From Sulfitobacter sediminilitoris (lineage in GTDB: Bacteria > Pseudomonadota > Alphaproteobacteria > Rhodobacterales > Rhodobacteraceae), in assembly GCF_010667575.1 (NCBI RefSeq), contig NZ_JAABNT010000006.1, positions 1 through 64,000 of the forward strand: DNA of 64,000 nucleotides. The letters run 5' to 3'. Of the stretch, positions 1 through 8,718 are shown in pieces; the first letter of the stretch is position 1, and each line of letters starts with the position of its first letter. A program made the translations under genes and the position numbers. The notes under the pieces were generated by a model that was not told the DNA's origin, ran no database searches, and saw nothing but the letters and a program-made list of their open reading frames with translations.

Positions 1-1001
1 TGGCGGGAAGGCGAAGAACGGTATGACCTCCTGCCATGCGCGCCGCCAGCTTGGGGCGATTGAGGGGTATTTCTGGCCCCATTCCGCCTCGAAATCAGCC
101 AGTGCCTTCTCGGCCTCGACATCATCCATGGCCTGATAAACCCGCTTCAGATCTTTGGCGACATTCTTGCGGTCTTTCCAACCACAGAAGTTCAGGGAAT
201 GGCGCACAAGGTGCACCATGCAGGTCTGGACGGTCGTATCAGGGAAGGCTGCATTGATGGCATCAGGCAAGCCCTTGAGGCCGTCAACCACAGCGATGAG
301 GATGTCCTCAACTCCGCGATTGCGCAGGTTGTTCATCACAGAGAGCCAGAATTTGGCCCCTTCGTTGTTGGCAACCCATAGCCCCAGAACCTCACGTTCG
401 CCCTCAGGAGTGACCCCCAGGGCCACATAAACGGCCTTGTTTTTGACCTGACGGCTTTCGCGTCGCGGATTTTGACCCGAAGCGCATCAAGAAAAACGAT
501 CGGATACATCGGTTCCAAGGCGCGGTTTTGCCAGTCCGACACCTCCTCCAGAACGGCATCCGTGACACGGCTGATAAGATCGGCTGACACCTTCAGGCCG
601 TAGACCTCCTCAAGGTGGGCCCGGATGTCGCGGGTCGATAATCCGGCTGCATAGAGGCCAATGATCTTGTCATCCATGCCGTCAATGCGGGTCTGTCCCT
701 TCTTGATCAGCTCAGGCTCAAAACTGCCCTCACGGTCGCGGGGGACATCAATCGGCAGCGCCCCATCATTGCCCTTCAGCGTCTTGCGCGACGTGCCATT
801 GCGACGGTTACTCTGCTGGCTCGCGGGTTGGGTGTCCGACTCATAGCCGAGATGTTCGGTCAGTTCCGCGCCCAACATCCGCTCCATCAGGCGAACCTTG
901 AGCTCCTTCATCAAGCCCTGATCGCCCAGCAAATCATCCGCGTTCTTAACGCCGTTAAGCAGCTCGTCTAAAAGTTCCTTGGAAATCGTCATTGTCGTCA
1001 T
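1..1001 (-). pseudogene. IS256-family transposase, frameshifted and cut by the left window edge
   Basis: The minus-strand frame from about 1001 reads as the N-terminal half of an IS256/MULE-type DDE transposase, with the motif IRAHLEEVYGLKVSADLIS and the first catalytic Asp in VFLDALRV. At 440-444 the coding strand has five A. Adding one A restores the family sequence (AVYVALG, then AVVDGLKG with the second Asp), and that frame continues to base 1 through WRRAWQEVIPFFAFP. The uninterrupted frame instead ends at 336 after unrelated residues. A good AAGGAG site precedes ATG 1001 and ATG 992. The catalytic Glu would lie beyond the window. It is therefore a pseudogene by a single-base deletion, unless the deletion is a sequencing error in a homopolymer. 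Confidence 0.85.
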
Positions 1002-1288
1002 GCTCCTTCGTTGGTGAAGCATCGGCCAAATTACTCATACACAGAAGATCGGACACTCTCGCTCACCCCCCTACAAAACAAAGTCTCTCCTGCAAGATCT
1101 CACCCAAAGCACGTCCACAGGCTCACCCCACCTGTTCTTACTTCAAACGCTTGCACGGTCGGCGTTCCGCAATACAAATCAAACGCAAACTGGGCTTCAC
1201 CTGCGCCAAGCGTCGCAAAACACCCGAATCCGCTTGACCTTTAGGGCTGCACTCTGTTGAACCACCCTAGTTTTCTACAGACATTCAG
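1002..1288. other. Gap between transposase and yidC, probable IS terminal region
   Basis: I see no convincing gene in these roughly 290 bases. The segment near 1240-1268, read on the minus strand as GGGTGGTTCAACAGAGTGC, has the character of an IS256-type end, but the opposite terminus lies outside the window and cannot be compared. In related bacteria rpmH and rnpA usually precede yidC. They are not recognisable here and would be expected on the far side of the insertion sequence. Confidence 0.35.
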
Positions 1289-1300
1289 GTGGCGGTCCCT

Positions 1301-3157
1301 ATGGACGAACAGAACAAAAATCTAATACTTGCGACAGCACTCAGCTTTGTTGTGATCCTGGTTTGGTTTGTCCTGTTTCCCCCTCCAGAAACAGAAGCCC
1401 CATTGGATGGAACGCTCCAGACCAGTACCGGTGATCCCGCTGATGCAACAGTGCCAGCCGCGCCAGCAACGGGCGCCGCACCGGCTGCAATTGGCACCGA
1501 AACACAGACTGCTGCCGCAAGCCTTGAAAATGCCCCTCGTGTGCAGATTGAAACACCTCGCCTTACCGGGTCCATCTCTCTTGTTGGTGGCCGCATCGAT
1601 GATCTGAAACTCAAGGATTACCGCACCACGGTGGATGATGGCGCGCCCATCGTAACCATGTTGTCGCCCCAAGACACGGTTGACGCATACTACGCTTTGC
1701 AAGGCTGGGCAGCAGGCAGCGGCATTGACGCAGATGCCGTACCCGGTCCCGACACGAATTGGACGCTTGCCTCGGGCGAAACGCTTGGCGTGGACAGTCC
1801 CATCACCCTGACTTGGGACAATGGTACAGGCCAAGTCTTTGGCCGCACAATCTCGGTCGACAAGGACTATATGTTCTCGCTCACGCAAACGGTCACGAAC
1901 GAGGGCGAAGCCCCTGTGACGCTTGCGCCTTACGGTATGATCGTCCAGCACACGCAGCCCGATGATCTTGAAAATTTCTTCATCCTTCACGAAGGCGCGG
2001 TTGCCATCGCAGATGGCGAACTGGCCGAAACCGATTGGGACGATATCGCAGAGGCTGAAGTGAATGCAGCCTGGGGGCGTCAGGCGATTGTTCAGACAGG
2101 TGTAACCGAAGGCTGGATCGGCTTCACCGACCATTTCTGGCAGGCCATCCTGATCCCGAGTGCCGGGCAAACCTTCGATCAAGCCCTGACTTATGATGCG
2201 CGCACCGACATCTACCGCGCCGTCACGCGCCTGCCCACGCAGACCGTTGCCGCCGGCGCATCAACGGAGGTGACAACGCAACTTTTCGCAGGGGCGAAAG
2301 AGTGGGCCATCCTGCGCGAGTACGAATCCGCCGGTGTCGCGAAATTCATCGACAGCATTGACTGGGGCTGGTTCTTTTTCCTGACCAAGCCAATTTTCTG
2401 GCTGCTGCACGAACTGAACAAGCTGATCGGCAACATGGGCTGGGCGATCATCGGCCTGACCCTGATCATCAAGGCCGTACTTTTCCCGCTCGCGTACAAG
2501 TCCTACGTCTCTATGGCCAAGATGAAAGAGCTTCAGCCGCAGATGGAAAAGCTGAAAGAGGCGGCTGGCGATGACCGCCAGAAGATGCAGCAGGGCATGA
2601 TGGAACTTTACAAGAAGGAAAAGGTGAACCCCGCCGCAGGTTGTTTGCCGATCCTTCTGCAGATCCCGATATTCTTCTCGCTCTACAAGGTGATCTTTGT
2701 CACCATCGAACTGCGCCATGCACCGTGGTTCGGCGTGTTTCAGGATCTTTCGGCCCCTGACCCCACCTCGATCTTCAACTTCTACGGTCTCCTGCCCTGG
2801 GACGCACCGGAGCCCGCCAGCTTCATGGCGCTGATCTTTATCGGTATTCTTCCCCTTCTGCTGGGTATCTCCATGTGGCTGCAGCAAAAGCTGAACCCGG
2901 CACCCACCGACCCCACGCAGCAGATGATCTTTGCGTGGATGCCATGGGTGTTTATGTTCATGCTTGGCGGTTTTGCCTCCGGGCTCGTGGTATACTGGAT
3001 TGCAAACAACACAATCACCTTCACCCAACAGTATCTGATCATGCGCAGCCAAGGCTACAAACCTGACCTGTTGGGCAACATCAAATCGAGCTTCAAACGG
3101 AAATCGAAAGAGACCGCGACAGACAGCAAAGCACCTGCGAAAAAGGGCGGGAAGTAA
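1301..3157 (+). CDS. yidC: Membrane protein insertase YidC (Oxa1 family)
   Basis: This 618-residue protein inserts and folds inner-membrane proteins, alone or with SecYEG. It has an N-terminal anchor (about residues 7-25, ending in LFPPPETEAP), a large periplasmic P1 domain to about residue 340, and then the conserved Oxa1 core. The core starts at WGWFFFLTKPIFWLL and includes the cytoplasmic hairpin KMKELQPQMEKLKE. The C-terminus is Lys-rich, as expected for ribosome contact. ATG 1301 is preferred to the in-frame GTG at 1289 because MDEQNKN is the usual roseobacter N-terminus. The stop overlaps the next ATG (TAATG), so translation of the MOSC gene is probably coupled. An IS256-type element lies directly upstream, so its promoter context may be altered. 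Confidence 0.98.
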   Translation: MDEQNKNLILATALSFVVILVWFVLFPPPETEAPLDGTLQTSTGDPADATVPAAPATGAAPAAIGTETQTAAASLENAPRVQIETPRLTGSISLVGGRIDDLKLKDYRTTVDDGAPIVTMLSPQDTVDAYYALQGWAAGSGIDADAVPGPDTNWTLASGETLGVDSPITLTWDNGTGQVFGRTISVDKDYMFSLTQTVTNEGEAPVTLAPYGMIVQHTQPDDLENFFILHEGAVAIADGELAETDWDDIAEAEVNAAWGRQAIVQTGVTEGWIGFTDHFWQAILIPSAGQTFDQALTYDARTDIYRAVTRLPTQTVAAGASTEVTTQLFAGAKEWAILREYESAGVAKFIDSIDWGWFFFLTKPIFWLLHELNKLIGNMGWAIIGLTLIIKAVLFPLAYKSYVSMAKMKELQPQMEKLKEAAGDDRQKMQQGMMELYKKEKVNPAAGCLPILLQIPIFFSLYKVIFVTIELRHAPWFGVFQDLSAPDPTSIFNFYGLLPWDAPEPASFMALIFIGILPLLLGISMWLQQKLNPAPTDPTQQMIFAWMPWVFMFMLGGFASGLVVYWIANNTITFTQQYLIMRSQGYKPDLLGNIKSSFKRKSKETATDSKAPAKKGGK

Positions 3158-3909
3158 TGCAGGTCACCGCGCTCTATCGGCATCCGATCAAGAGCCACGG
3201 GCGCGAATGTCTTGACGCTGTCACGCTGGTGACAGGGCAGACCATTCCCTGGGACCGAACGTGGGCCGTGACGCATGAGGCCAGCAAAGCAGATGCGGCA
3301 GAGACCGCGTGGGTCGCATGCCACAATTTCATGATCGGGACACGGACCCCTGCATTGGCCGGTATTTGGGCCAAGTTGGATGAGGTTGAGCGTCGCGTGA
3401 CATTGACCCATCAGGACCTGGAAGAGCTGACTTTCTGCCCCGATGATCCAGAAGACGTGGCAGAATTCCTCAACTGGGTCGCACCACTGTGTCCGGAAAA
3501 TCGCGCGTGCCCGACTGGCATCGTAACGGCAGGTACGCGCGGCATGACTGACTCGGACTATCCGTCGGTGTCACTTATGAACGTCGCTTCGCATCGCGCG
3601 ATCGAGCAGGCAATTTCAGGCCCATTGGAGCTGGAGCGCTGGCGCGGCAATATCTGGATTGATGGCGCCGCCGAGTGGGAAGAATTCGGCTGGCTGGGAC
3701 GCGATATCCAGATCGGAGAGGCGACCCTGCGCCTTCGCGAACCGATTGAGCGCTGCGCGCATACATCCGCGAACCCGCGCACGGGACAGCGTGACGCGGA
3801 CACGCTGGGTACGCTTGAAAGCGACTTTGGCCATCAGGACTTTGGCATCTATGCCGAAGTCGTCAACGGTGGGGAAATCCGTATAGGCGACAAGGCAGTG
3901 CTGCAATGA
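3157..3909 (+). CDS. MOSC domain-containing protein
   Basis: This 250-residue protein has an N-terminal MOSC_N-type beta-barrel segment opening with LYRHPIKS, followed by a MOSC domain. MOSC domains occur in molybdenum-cofactor sulfurases and in mARC/YcbX-type reductases; YcbX itself carries a fused ferredoxin domain that is absent here. Conserved-looking features are RWRGNIWIDG and the Cys-bearing stretch EPIERCAHTSANP, where such proteins hold the cofactor ligand. It overlaps yidC by one base and engB by four (ATGA), so it is made from the same message. The substrate is unknown. A role in Moco-dependent redox or sulfur handling is inferred from the family only. Confidence 0.9.
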   Translation: MQVTALYRHPIKSHGRECLDAVTLVTGQTIPWDRTWAVTHEASKADAAETAWVACHNFMIGTRTPALAGIWAKLDEVERRVTLTHQDLEELTFCPDDPEDVAEFLNWVAPLCPENRACPTGIVTAGTRGMTDSDYPSVSLMNVASHRAIEQAISGPLELERWRGNIWIDGAAEWEEFGWLGRDIQIGEATLRLREPIERCAHTSANPRTGQRDADTLGTLESDFGHQDFGIYAEVVNGGEIRIGDKAVLQ

Positions 3910-4559
3910 CGACCCTTCCATTTCCCATCGCCGAAGAGCCTGATCCGCAAGCCCTCGAACAGGGACGTCTTCTTTTTGCGGGCGAGACTGAATTTGTAAA
4001 AGGCGTCGTTGCCATGTCAGGTCTGCCCGACCCTGACCGTATGGAAGTCTGCTTTGCCGGACGCTCGAACGTTGGCAAATCCAGTCTGATCAATGCACTG
4101 ACCGGAATGAAGGCTTTGGCGCGCGCGTCAAACACACCCGGCCGGACACAAGAGATCAACTTTTTCACCGCAGGTGAAAGCCACTACCTCGTGGACCTCC
4201 CCGGCTATGGCTATGCCAATGCGCCCGTGGCTGTTGTTGAAAAGTGGCAGCGCCTTCTGAAAAAATACCTCAGTGGTCGTCAGACTCTGCGCCGCGCCTT
4301 TGTTTTGATTGACGCGCGACACGGCGTCAAAAAGGTGGACGATGAAATTCTGAGTCTGCTCGACAGCGCAGCGGTTACCTTTCAGGTGGTCCTGACCAAG
4401 GCCGATAAGGTCAAGGAAAAGGAACGCGCCAGAATCCTGGATCAAGTGCGTGCCGCCCTTTCCAAACATCCGGCCGCCTACCCGGAGATTGTCGTGACCT
4501 CTTCAGAAAAGGGCTGGGGCATCCCCACACTTCGTGCCATCATCGCGACGCTCGAATAA
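3906..4559 (+). CDS. engB: Ribosome biogenesis GTPase EngB (YihA/YsxC)
   Basis: This 217-residue TRAFAC-class GTPase is required for late assembly of the 50S subunit. The GTPase motifs are visible in order: G1 GRSNVGKSS, G3 DLPGYGYA, G4 TKADK and G5-like TSSEKGWG. Its length matches the family. The start overlaps the MOSC stop in ATGA, and argB follows after 12 bases. Placement behind yidC in one operon is common in Rhodobacterales. Confidence 0.97.
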   Translation: MTTLPFPIAEEPDPQALEQGRLLFAGETEFVKGVVAMSGLPDPDRMEVCFAGRSNVGKSSLINALTGMKALARASNTPGRTQEINFFTAGESHYLVDLPGYGYANAPVAVVEKWQRLLKKYLSGRQTLRRAFVLIDARHGVKKVDDEILSLLDSAAVTFQVVLTKADKVKEKERARILDQVRAALSKHPAAYPEIVVTSSEKGWGIPTLRAIIATLE

Positions 4560-4571
4560 CAAACCGAAGCC

Positions 4572-5435
4572 ATGAGAAAACAAGACATGAACCGCGATTG
4601 GATCGCCACCGCGCAGACCCTGTCACAGGCGCTGCCGTACCTGCAACGCTATGCAGACGCTACTGTCGTTATCAAGTTGGGCGGGCACGCCATGGGCAGT
4701 GACGAGGCGATGGAGGAATTCGCCCGTGACGTCGCACTGATGCGGCAGGTCGGGGTGAACCCTGTGGTCGTCCATGGCGGCGGACCGATGATCAACGACA
4801 TGTTGAAACGGCTCGATATCAAATCCGAGTTTGTGAACGGCAAGCGAGTGACTGATGCGGCGACCATGGAAGTGGTCGAAATGGTGTTAAGCGGCTTGGT
4901 CAACGCACGCATCGTTCAGGCAATCAGCGAACAGGGCGGACGCGCCGTGGGCCTGTCGGGCAAGGACAGCAAGCTGATCATGTGCGAGACCGAAGACCCG
5001 GCTTTGGGTCTGGTGGGCAAGCCCGTCAAAGTCGATCCACGTGTGCTGCGCGATTTTGCTGAAAAGGGTATCATCCCGGTGATCGCACCGCTTGGCATGG
5101 GAACCCAGGGAGAGACGTTCAATATCAACGGGGACACCGCCGCTGGCGCCATCGCGGCGGCTTTGCAGGCGGACCGTCTTTTGCTTTTGACCGATGTGGC
5201 AGGCGTCAAGAATGCCGATGGTGACGTACTCACCGAACTGACGGCCACCCAGATCAATGACATGATTTCCGATGGTACCATCGCAGGGGGCATGATCCCC
5301 AAGGTACAGACGGCGCTGGATGCGCTATCCGGCGGCGTGCGCGCTGCTGTCATCCTTGACGGCCGCGCACCCAACGCATGTCTGCTTGAGCTTTTCACCG
5401 AACATGGTGCAGGCAGCATCATCCGGCGCGGATGA
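4572..5435 (+). CDS. argB: Acetylglutamate kinase (arginine biosynthesis)
   Basis: ArgB phosphorylates N-acetyl-L-glutamate, the second step of arginine synthesis. Amino-acid-kinase-fold motifs are clear: [11 protein letters not shown] near residue 32, VVHGGGPMI, the [12 protein letters not shown] nucleotide-site segment and [14 protein letters not shown] near the C-terminus. The length of 287 is normal. ATG 4572 is listed; ATG 4587 ([10 protein letters not shown]) is a plausible alternative, and neither has a strong ribosome-binding site. It lies in the yidC operon and runs into the Fe-S protein gene without a gap. Confidence 0.97.
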   Translation: MRKQDMNRDWIATAQTLSQALPYLQRYADATVVIKLGGHAMGSDEAMEEFARDVALMRQVGVNPVVVHGGGPMINDMLKRLDIKSEFVNGKRVTDAATMEVVEMVLSGLVNARIVQAISEQGGRAVGLSGKDSKLIMCETEDPALGLVGKPVKVDPRVLRDFAEKGIIPVIAPLGMGTQGETFNINGDTAAGAIAAALQADRLLLLTDVAGVKNADGDVLTELTATQINDMISDGTIAGGMIPKVQTALDALSGGVRAAVILDGRAPNACLLELFTEHGAGSIIRRG

Positions 5436-5452
5436 CCTACGAAGGGTTAGAG

Positions 5453-6085
5453 ATGGCCGTGAAGGCACGCCATCTGACCCTGCTCGGTGGATTTCACCCG
5501 ACTCAACAGGATGATGTGCCGCAAGGCTGCCGCACCCTGCTGATGCTTGGCCCGGATGAACCGCATTTTTGGCCTGCCTTCATGCAAAGCCCCGAATGGC
5601 TGGACGGCGATGATGACCCGATGGACCGATGCTCGACCCGTGTGATCGGTGAATGGGCGGGAGAACTGGGCGCAGAGGCACTTTATCCCTTCGGTGGTCC
5701 GCCGTTCAAACCCTGCTACAGCTGGGCACTGCGCACCGGGCGCATTCACAGCTCTCCCGTGCAGTTGCTGGTCCATGACACCGCCGGCCTGTTCGTATCT
5801 TTTCGAGGCGCACTGGCCGTCCGGGAAGAGATCGTGCTGCCCCATGCACCATCCAGTCCCTGCATCCACTGCACCAGCAAACCTTGCACCACCGGGTGTT
5901 TATCATCAGCTTTGACCGTCGAAGGCTATGACGTGCCGATGTGCAAGGATTTCCTTGGCACGCCAGCAGGGACCGAAAACATGACACTAGGCTGCAACGT
6001 GCGCCGCGTATGCCCGGTTTCACAGTGCTTTGGCCGCATGCCCGCGCAATCCGCCTATCACATGCGCCAGTTCAAAGGAGCCTGA
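5453..6085 (+). CDS. Ferredoxin-like Fe-S protein of unknown role
   Basis: This 210-residue protein carries a Cys cluster CIHCTSKPCTTGC (Cys137, 140, 145 and 149 from this start). Further Cys residues lie at 164, 181, 187 and 192, the last group in GCNVRRVCPVSQC. The spacing suggests one or two [4Fe-4S] clusters and vaguely recalls the C-terminal cluster domain of QueG-like proteins, but no catalytic domain is recognisable. ATG 5453 is chosen because GAAGGG lies at good spacing; ATG 5432 overlaps the argB stop but has no ribosome-binding site. Its location between argB and a SixA-like phosphatase gives no firm functional clue. Confidence 0.8.
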   Translation: MAVKARHLTLLGGFHPTQQDDVPQGCRTLLMLGPDEPHFWPAFMQSPEWLDGDDDPMDRCSTRVIGEWAGELGAEALYPFGGPPFKPCYSWALRTGRIHSSPVQLLVHDTAGLFVSFRGALAVREEIVLPHAPSSPCIHCTSKPCTTGCLSSALTVEGYDVPMCKDFLGTPAGTENMTLGCNVRRVCPVSQCFGRMPAQSAYHMRQFKGA

Positions 6086-6086
6086 T

Positions 6087-6575
6087 ATGAAACGTCTGAT
6101 CCTTATGCGTCATGCGAAATCCGACTGGTCCGGGGGCGGCAATGACCATAACCGGCCCCTCAATCCGCGAGGCCGCAAAGCGGCGGCGGCGCTTGGTGAC
6201 TGGCTGCGGGCTCACGACCTGCTGCCGGATCAGGTGCTCAGTTCATCGTCCATGCGTACACATGAGACTTTCGTGCGTCTGGATTTGCCACAAGACATCG
6301 ATGTGATCTTCACTCGCGCCCTGTACTTGGCAACGCACGACGAAATCCTGAAGGCGATGCGCAATGCATCAGGGGACACGATCCTGACGCTTGGGCACAA
6401 TCCCGGATCAGGTATTGCGGCATCTCAGATCTTGGCGTCCCCCCCAGATCACCCTCAGTTCCAACAGTATCCAACCGGTGCGACGCTGGTGGCCGATTTC
6501 GACATCGACGACTGGAAAGATGCGGACTGGGGAAAAGCAATCGCGCGACACTTTGTAGTGCCGCGCGACTTGTGA
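6087..6575 (+). CDS. SixA-like histidine phosphatase
   Basis: This 162-residue protein has the phosphoglycerate-mutase-like RHG motif as LMRHAKSDW near the N-terminus and the second catalytic His in LTLGHNPGSG. Its short length and the HAKSDW signature fit the SixA subgroup, which in E. coli removes phosphate from phosphohistidine of phosphotransfer proteins. Substrate assignment here is inference. ATG 6087 follows AAAGGAG at good spacing. It is the last gene of the yidC operon, and a stem-loop with a T-run follows immediately. Confidence 0.9.
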   Translation: MKRLILMRHAKSDWSGGGNDHNRPLNPRGRKAAAALGDWLRAHDLLPDQVLSSSSMRTHETFVRLDLPQDIDVIFTRALYLATHDEILKAMRNASGDTILTLGHNPGSGIAASQILASPPDHPQFQQYPTGATLVADFDIDDWKDADWGKAIARHFVVPRDL

Positions 6576-6579
6576 TGTG

Positions 6580-6606
6580 AAAGGTGCTGTAAGTCAGCAC
6601 CTTTTG
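6580..6606 (+). terminator. Rho-independent terminator of the yidC operon
   Basis: The arms AAAGGTGCTG and CAGCACCTTT enclose a 5-base loop and are followed by T residues on the plus strand. The stem lies between the convergent SixA-like gene and aapP. Confidence 0.8.
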
Positions 6607-6635
6607 TCAGGTGAATGTCTTGATCACCCGAATTC

Positions 6636-7403
6636 TCAGTGGCCCAAAATCTGGCTGAGGAACAACTGCGTCCGAGGCGACTGTGGGTTATTAAAGAACT
6701 CTTCAGGCTCGTTCTGCTCAACGATCTGACCTTCATCCATAAAGATGACCCGGTTTGCCACCTGCCGGGCAAAGCCCATCTCGTGGGTCACACAAAGCAT
6801 GGTCATGCCTTCTTCGGCGAGCTCGATCATCGTATCCAGAACCTCTTTGATCATCTCGGGGTCCAGCGCCGATGTCGGCTCGTCGAACAACATGATGCGC
6901 GGCTTCATGCACAGCGACCGAGCAATCGCCACACGCTGTTGCTGGCCACCGGACAGCTGACCAGGATACTTGTGCGCCTGATCCGGAATCTTCACCTTTT
7001 CAAGGTAGTGCATCGCTACTTCTTCGGCTTCTTTCTTGGGCGTTTTGCGCACCCAGATCGGAGCCAACGTCAGATTCTCAAGAATGCTCAGATGCGGGAA
7101 CAGGTTGAAGTGCTGAAAGCACATGCCTACCTCGGACCGGATCCTGTCGATGTTCTTGAGATCCGAGGACAGCAGCGTGCCATCCACTTCGATTGAGCCT
7201 TTCTGATGCTCTTCCAGAGCGTTGATGCAGCGAATGAGCGTTGATTTACCGGACCCCGAAGGCCCGCAGATCACGATCCGCTCACCGCGATAGACCGTCA
7301 GGTCAATGTCGCGCAGCACGTGGAAAGACCCGTACCACTTGTTCATGCTCTGAATAGAGATCGCGACTTCGTCGGATACTTTCATCTGTGCAGTATCGGC
7401 CAT
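6636..7403 (-). CDS. aapP: General L-amino-acid ABC transporter, ATP-binding protein AapP/BztD
   Basis: This 255-residue ATPase drives the polar amino-acid importer encoded upstream. Walker A is GPSGSGKST, the Q-loop [10 protein letters not shown], the signature LSGGQQQR, Walker [14 protein letters not shown] and the H-loop VTHEMGFA. It belongs to the GlnQ/HisP/AapP subfamily. It is the last gene of aapJ-Q-M-P, 15 bases after aapM. It probably works as a dimer on the cytoplasmic face of AapQ-AapM. Confidence 0.96.
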   Translation of the reverse strand: MADTAQMKVSDEVAISIQSMNKWYGSFHVLRDIDLTVYRGERIVICGPSGSGKSTLIRCINALEEHQKGSIEVDGTLLSSDLKNIDRIRSEVGMCFQHFNLFPHLSILENLTLAPIWVRKTPKKEAEEVAMHYLEKVKIPDQAHKYPGQLSGGQQQRVAIARSLCMKPRIMLFDEPTSALDPEMIKEVLDTMIELAEEGMTMLCVTHEMGFARQVANRVIFMDEGQIVEQNEPEEFFNNPQSPRTQLFLSQILGH

Positions 7404-7418
7404 GTTTCTAGCCCTTTC

Positions 7419-8717
7419 TTAACGATGATCTGTCGCAAGGCGGCGTTCCAGCCACTGCGAGTATTGTGAGATGCTGTAGCAAACGACGAAGAACACGACG
7501 CAAGCAAAGAGGAAGAGTTCCCAATAGAGACCGTTCCATTCGGTAGAGGCGAGGATCGGCCCGCGGATCATGCCGATGATATCGAACATCGAGATGACCG
7601 AAACCAGCGTAGTATCCTTGAACAGACCCACCGCCACGTTCACGATCCCCGGAATGGAAATCTTGAGCGCCTGCGGCAGGATGATCAGGCGCATCGCCTG
7701 AGCGTAATCAAGGCCCAATGAATCCGCCGCCTCGTACTGACCCTTTGGCAAGGCAGCCAGGCCACCGCGGATCACCTCGGCGATATAGGCCGCCGAGAAC
7801 ATGGTGATCATGATAACCACGCGCAGGAACAGGTCCACAGTTGCCTCAGGCGGGAAGAAATACGCCAGCATCACGCTTGCCACGAACAGCAGTGTGATCA
7901 GCGGCACGCCGCGAATGAATTCGATGAAGATCACGCAAATCCATTTGATCAGCGGCATCGAAGACTGCCGCCCCAACGCCAGTGCGATGCCCAAAGGTAC
8001 AGAGAGCGACACACAGGTCACACCCAGCATCATGTTCAGCATGTACCCGCCCAGATCACGGGACGGGACAGCAGGCAAAAACGTTTCCTCTGGTGCAAGC
8101 GAAGGCAAGATGGAGCTGGAGATGGCCCAAACAACAATCGCTGCCGCCACGCCGCCAAAGAAACCGAAGGCAAAGCTGCGGGTCACGAAGCGCGAGTAAA
8201 CAAGATAACCAACAACAAACCCCAAAAGCGCAAAGATCGGTGTCCAGATGGTCCCGCCCCAGATCAGCCAGTAGGCGACAAAAGGGAACAGCCCGGTGAT
8301 CACCAACATCTTGCGCGGCAAGTCAAAGAACAGCACCGGCGCAAGTGCCGCGAACATCAGCAGAAACGCCAGAGTGGGGCGCCAGTATTCCTCGGAAGGA
8401 TACTTGAAGCCAAAGATCAACTGGGGCCAGCGTTCCGTCAGAACAGCAAAGCAAGCGCCCTTCGTTCCATCCAAAATCTCCCGACACTCAGACAGACTGC
8501 TGGCATTCCAGACGCCATTTAGAATCCAGGGGACGGTTGCGGACAGTATCAGGTAGATAAAAAAGATCGCCGCCAGTGTCAGGATCCCGTTGGGGATCGT
8601 CGCGAACAGGTTGTCGCGCATCCACTTGACCGGGCCCGCCGCATTAGACGGTGCCGGTGATGGCGGGATCGCTGTTTCGCGAACAAAGGAGACGGTTTGT
8701 GCGTGTGTATCGGACAT
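7419..8717 (-). CDS. aapM: General L-amino-acid ABC transporter permease AapM/BztC
   Basis: This 432-residue inner-membrane permease has the long N-terminal extension with extra helices typical of AapM/BztC. It ends in the His/Glu/Gln/Arg-type permease domain with the cytoplasmic coupling segment EAADSLGLDYAQAMRLIILPQALKI cut across residues of that loop. It pairs with AapQ to form the channel. It follows aapQ after a single base and precedes aapP by 15 bases, so one message is expected. Confidence 0.95.
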   Translation of the reverse strand: MSDTHAQTVSFVRETAIPPSPAPSNAAGPVKWMRDNLFATIPNGILTLAAIFFIYLILSATVPWILNGVWNASSLSECREILDGTKGACFAVLTERWPQLIFGFKYPSEEYWRPTLAFLLMFAALAPVLFFDLPRKMLVITGLFPFVAYWLIWGGTIWTPIFALLGFVVGYLVYSRFVTRSFAFGFFGGVAAAIVVWAISSSILPSLAPEETFLPAVPSRDLGGYMLNMMLGVTCVSLSVPLGIALALGRQSSMPLIKWICVIFIEFIRGVPLITLLFVASVMLAYFFPPEATVDLFLRVVIMITMFSAAYIAEVIRGGLAALPKGQYEAADSLGLDYAQAMRLIILPQALKISIPGIVNVAVGLFKDTTLVSVISMFDIIGMIRGPILASTEWNGLYWELFLFACVVFFVVCYSISQYSQWLERRLATDHR

Positions 8718-8718
8718 A

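Noticed and set aside
1023-1240. Remnant of rnpA in front of yidC (a frame with KLGFTCAKRRK near 1180-1225)
   Set aside because: The resemblance to the RnpA segment GFTCSKK is limited to a few residues and the flanks do not match, so it is not listed as a gene remnant.
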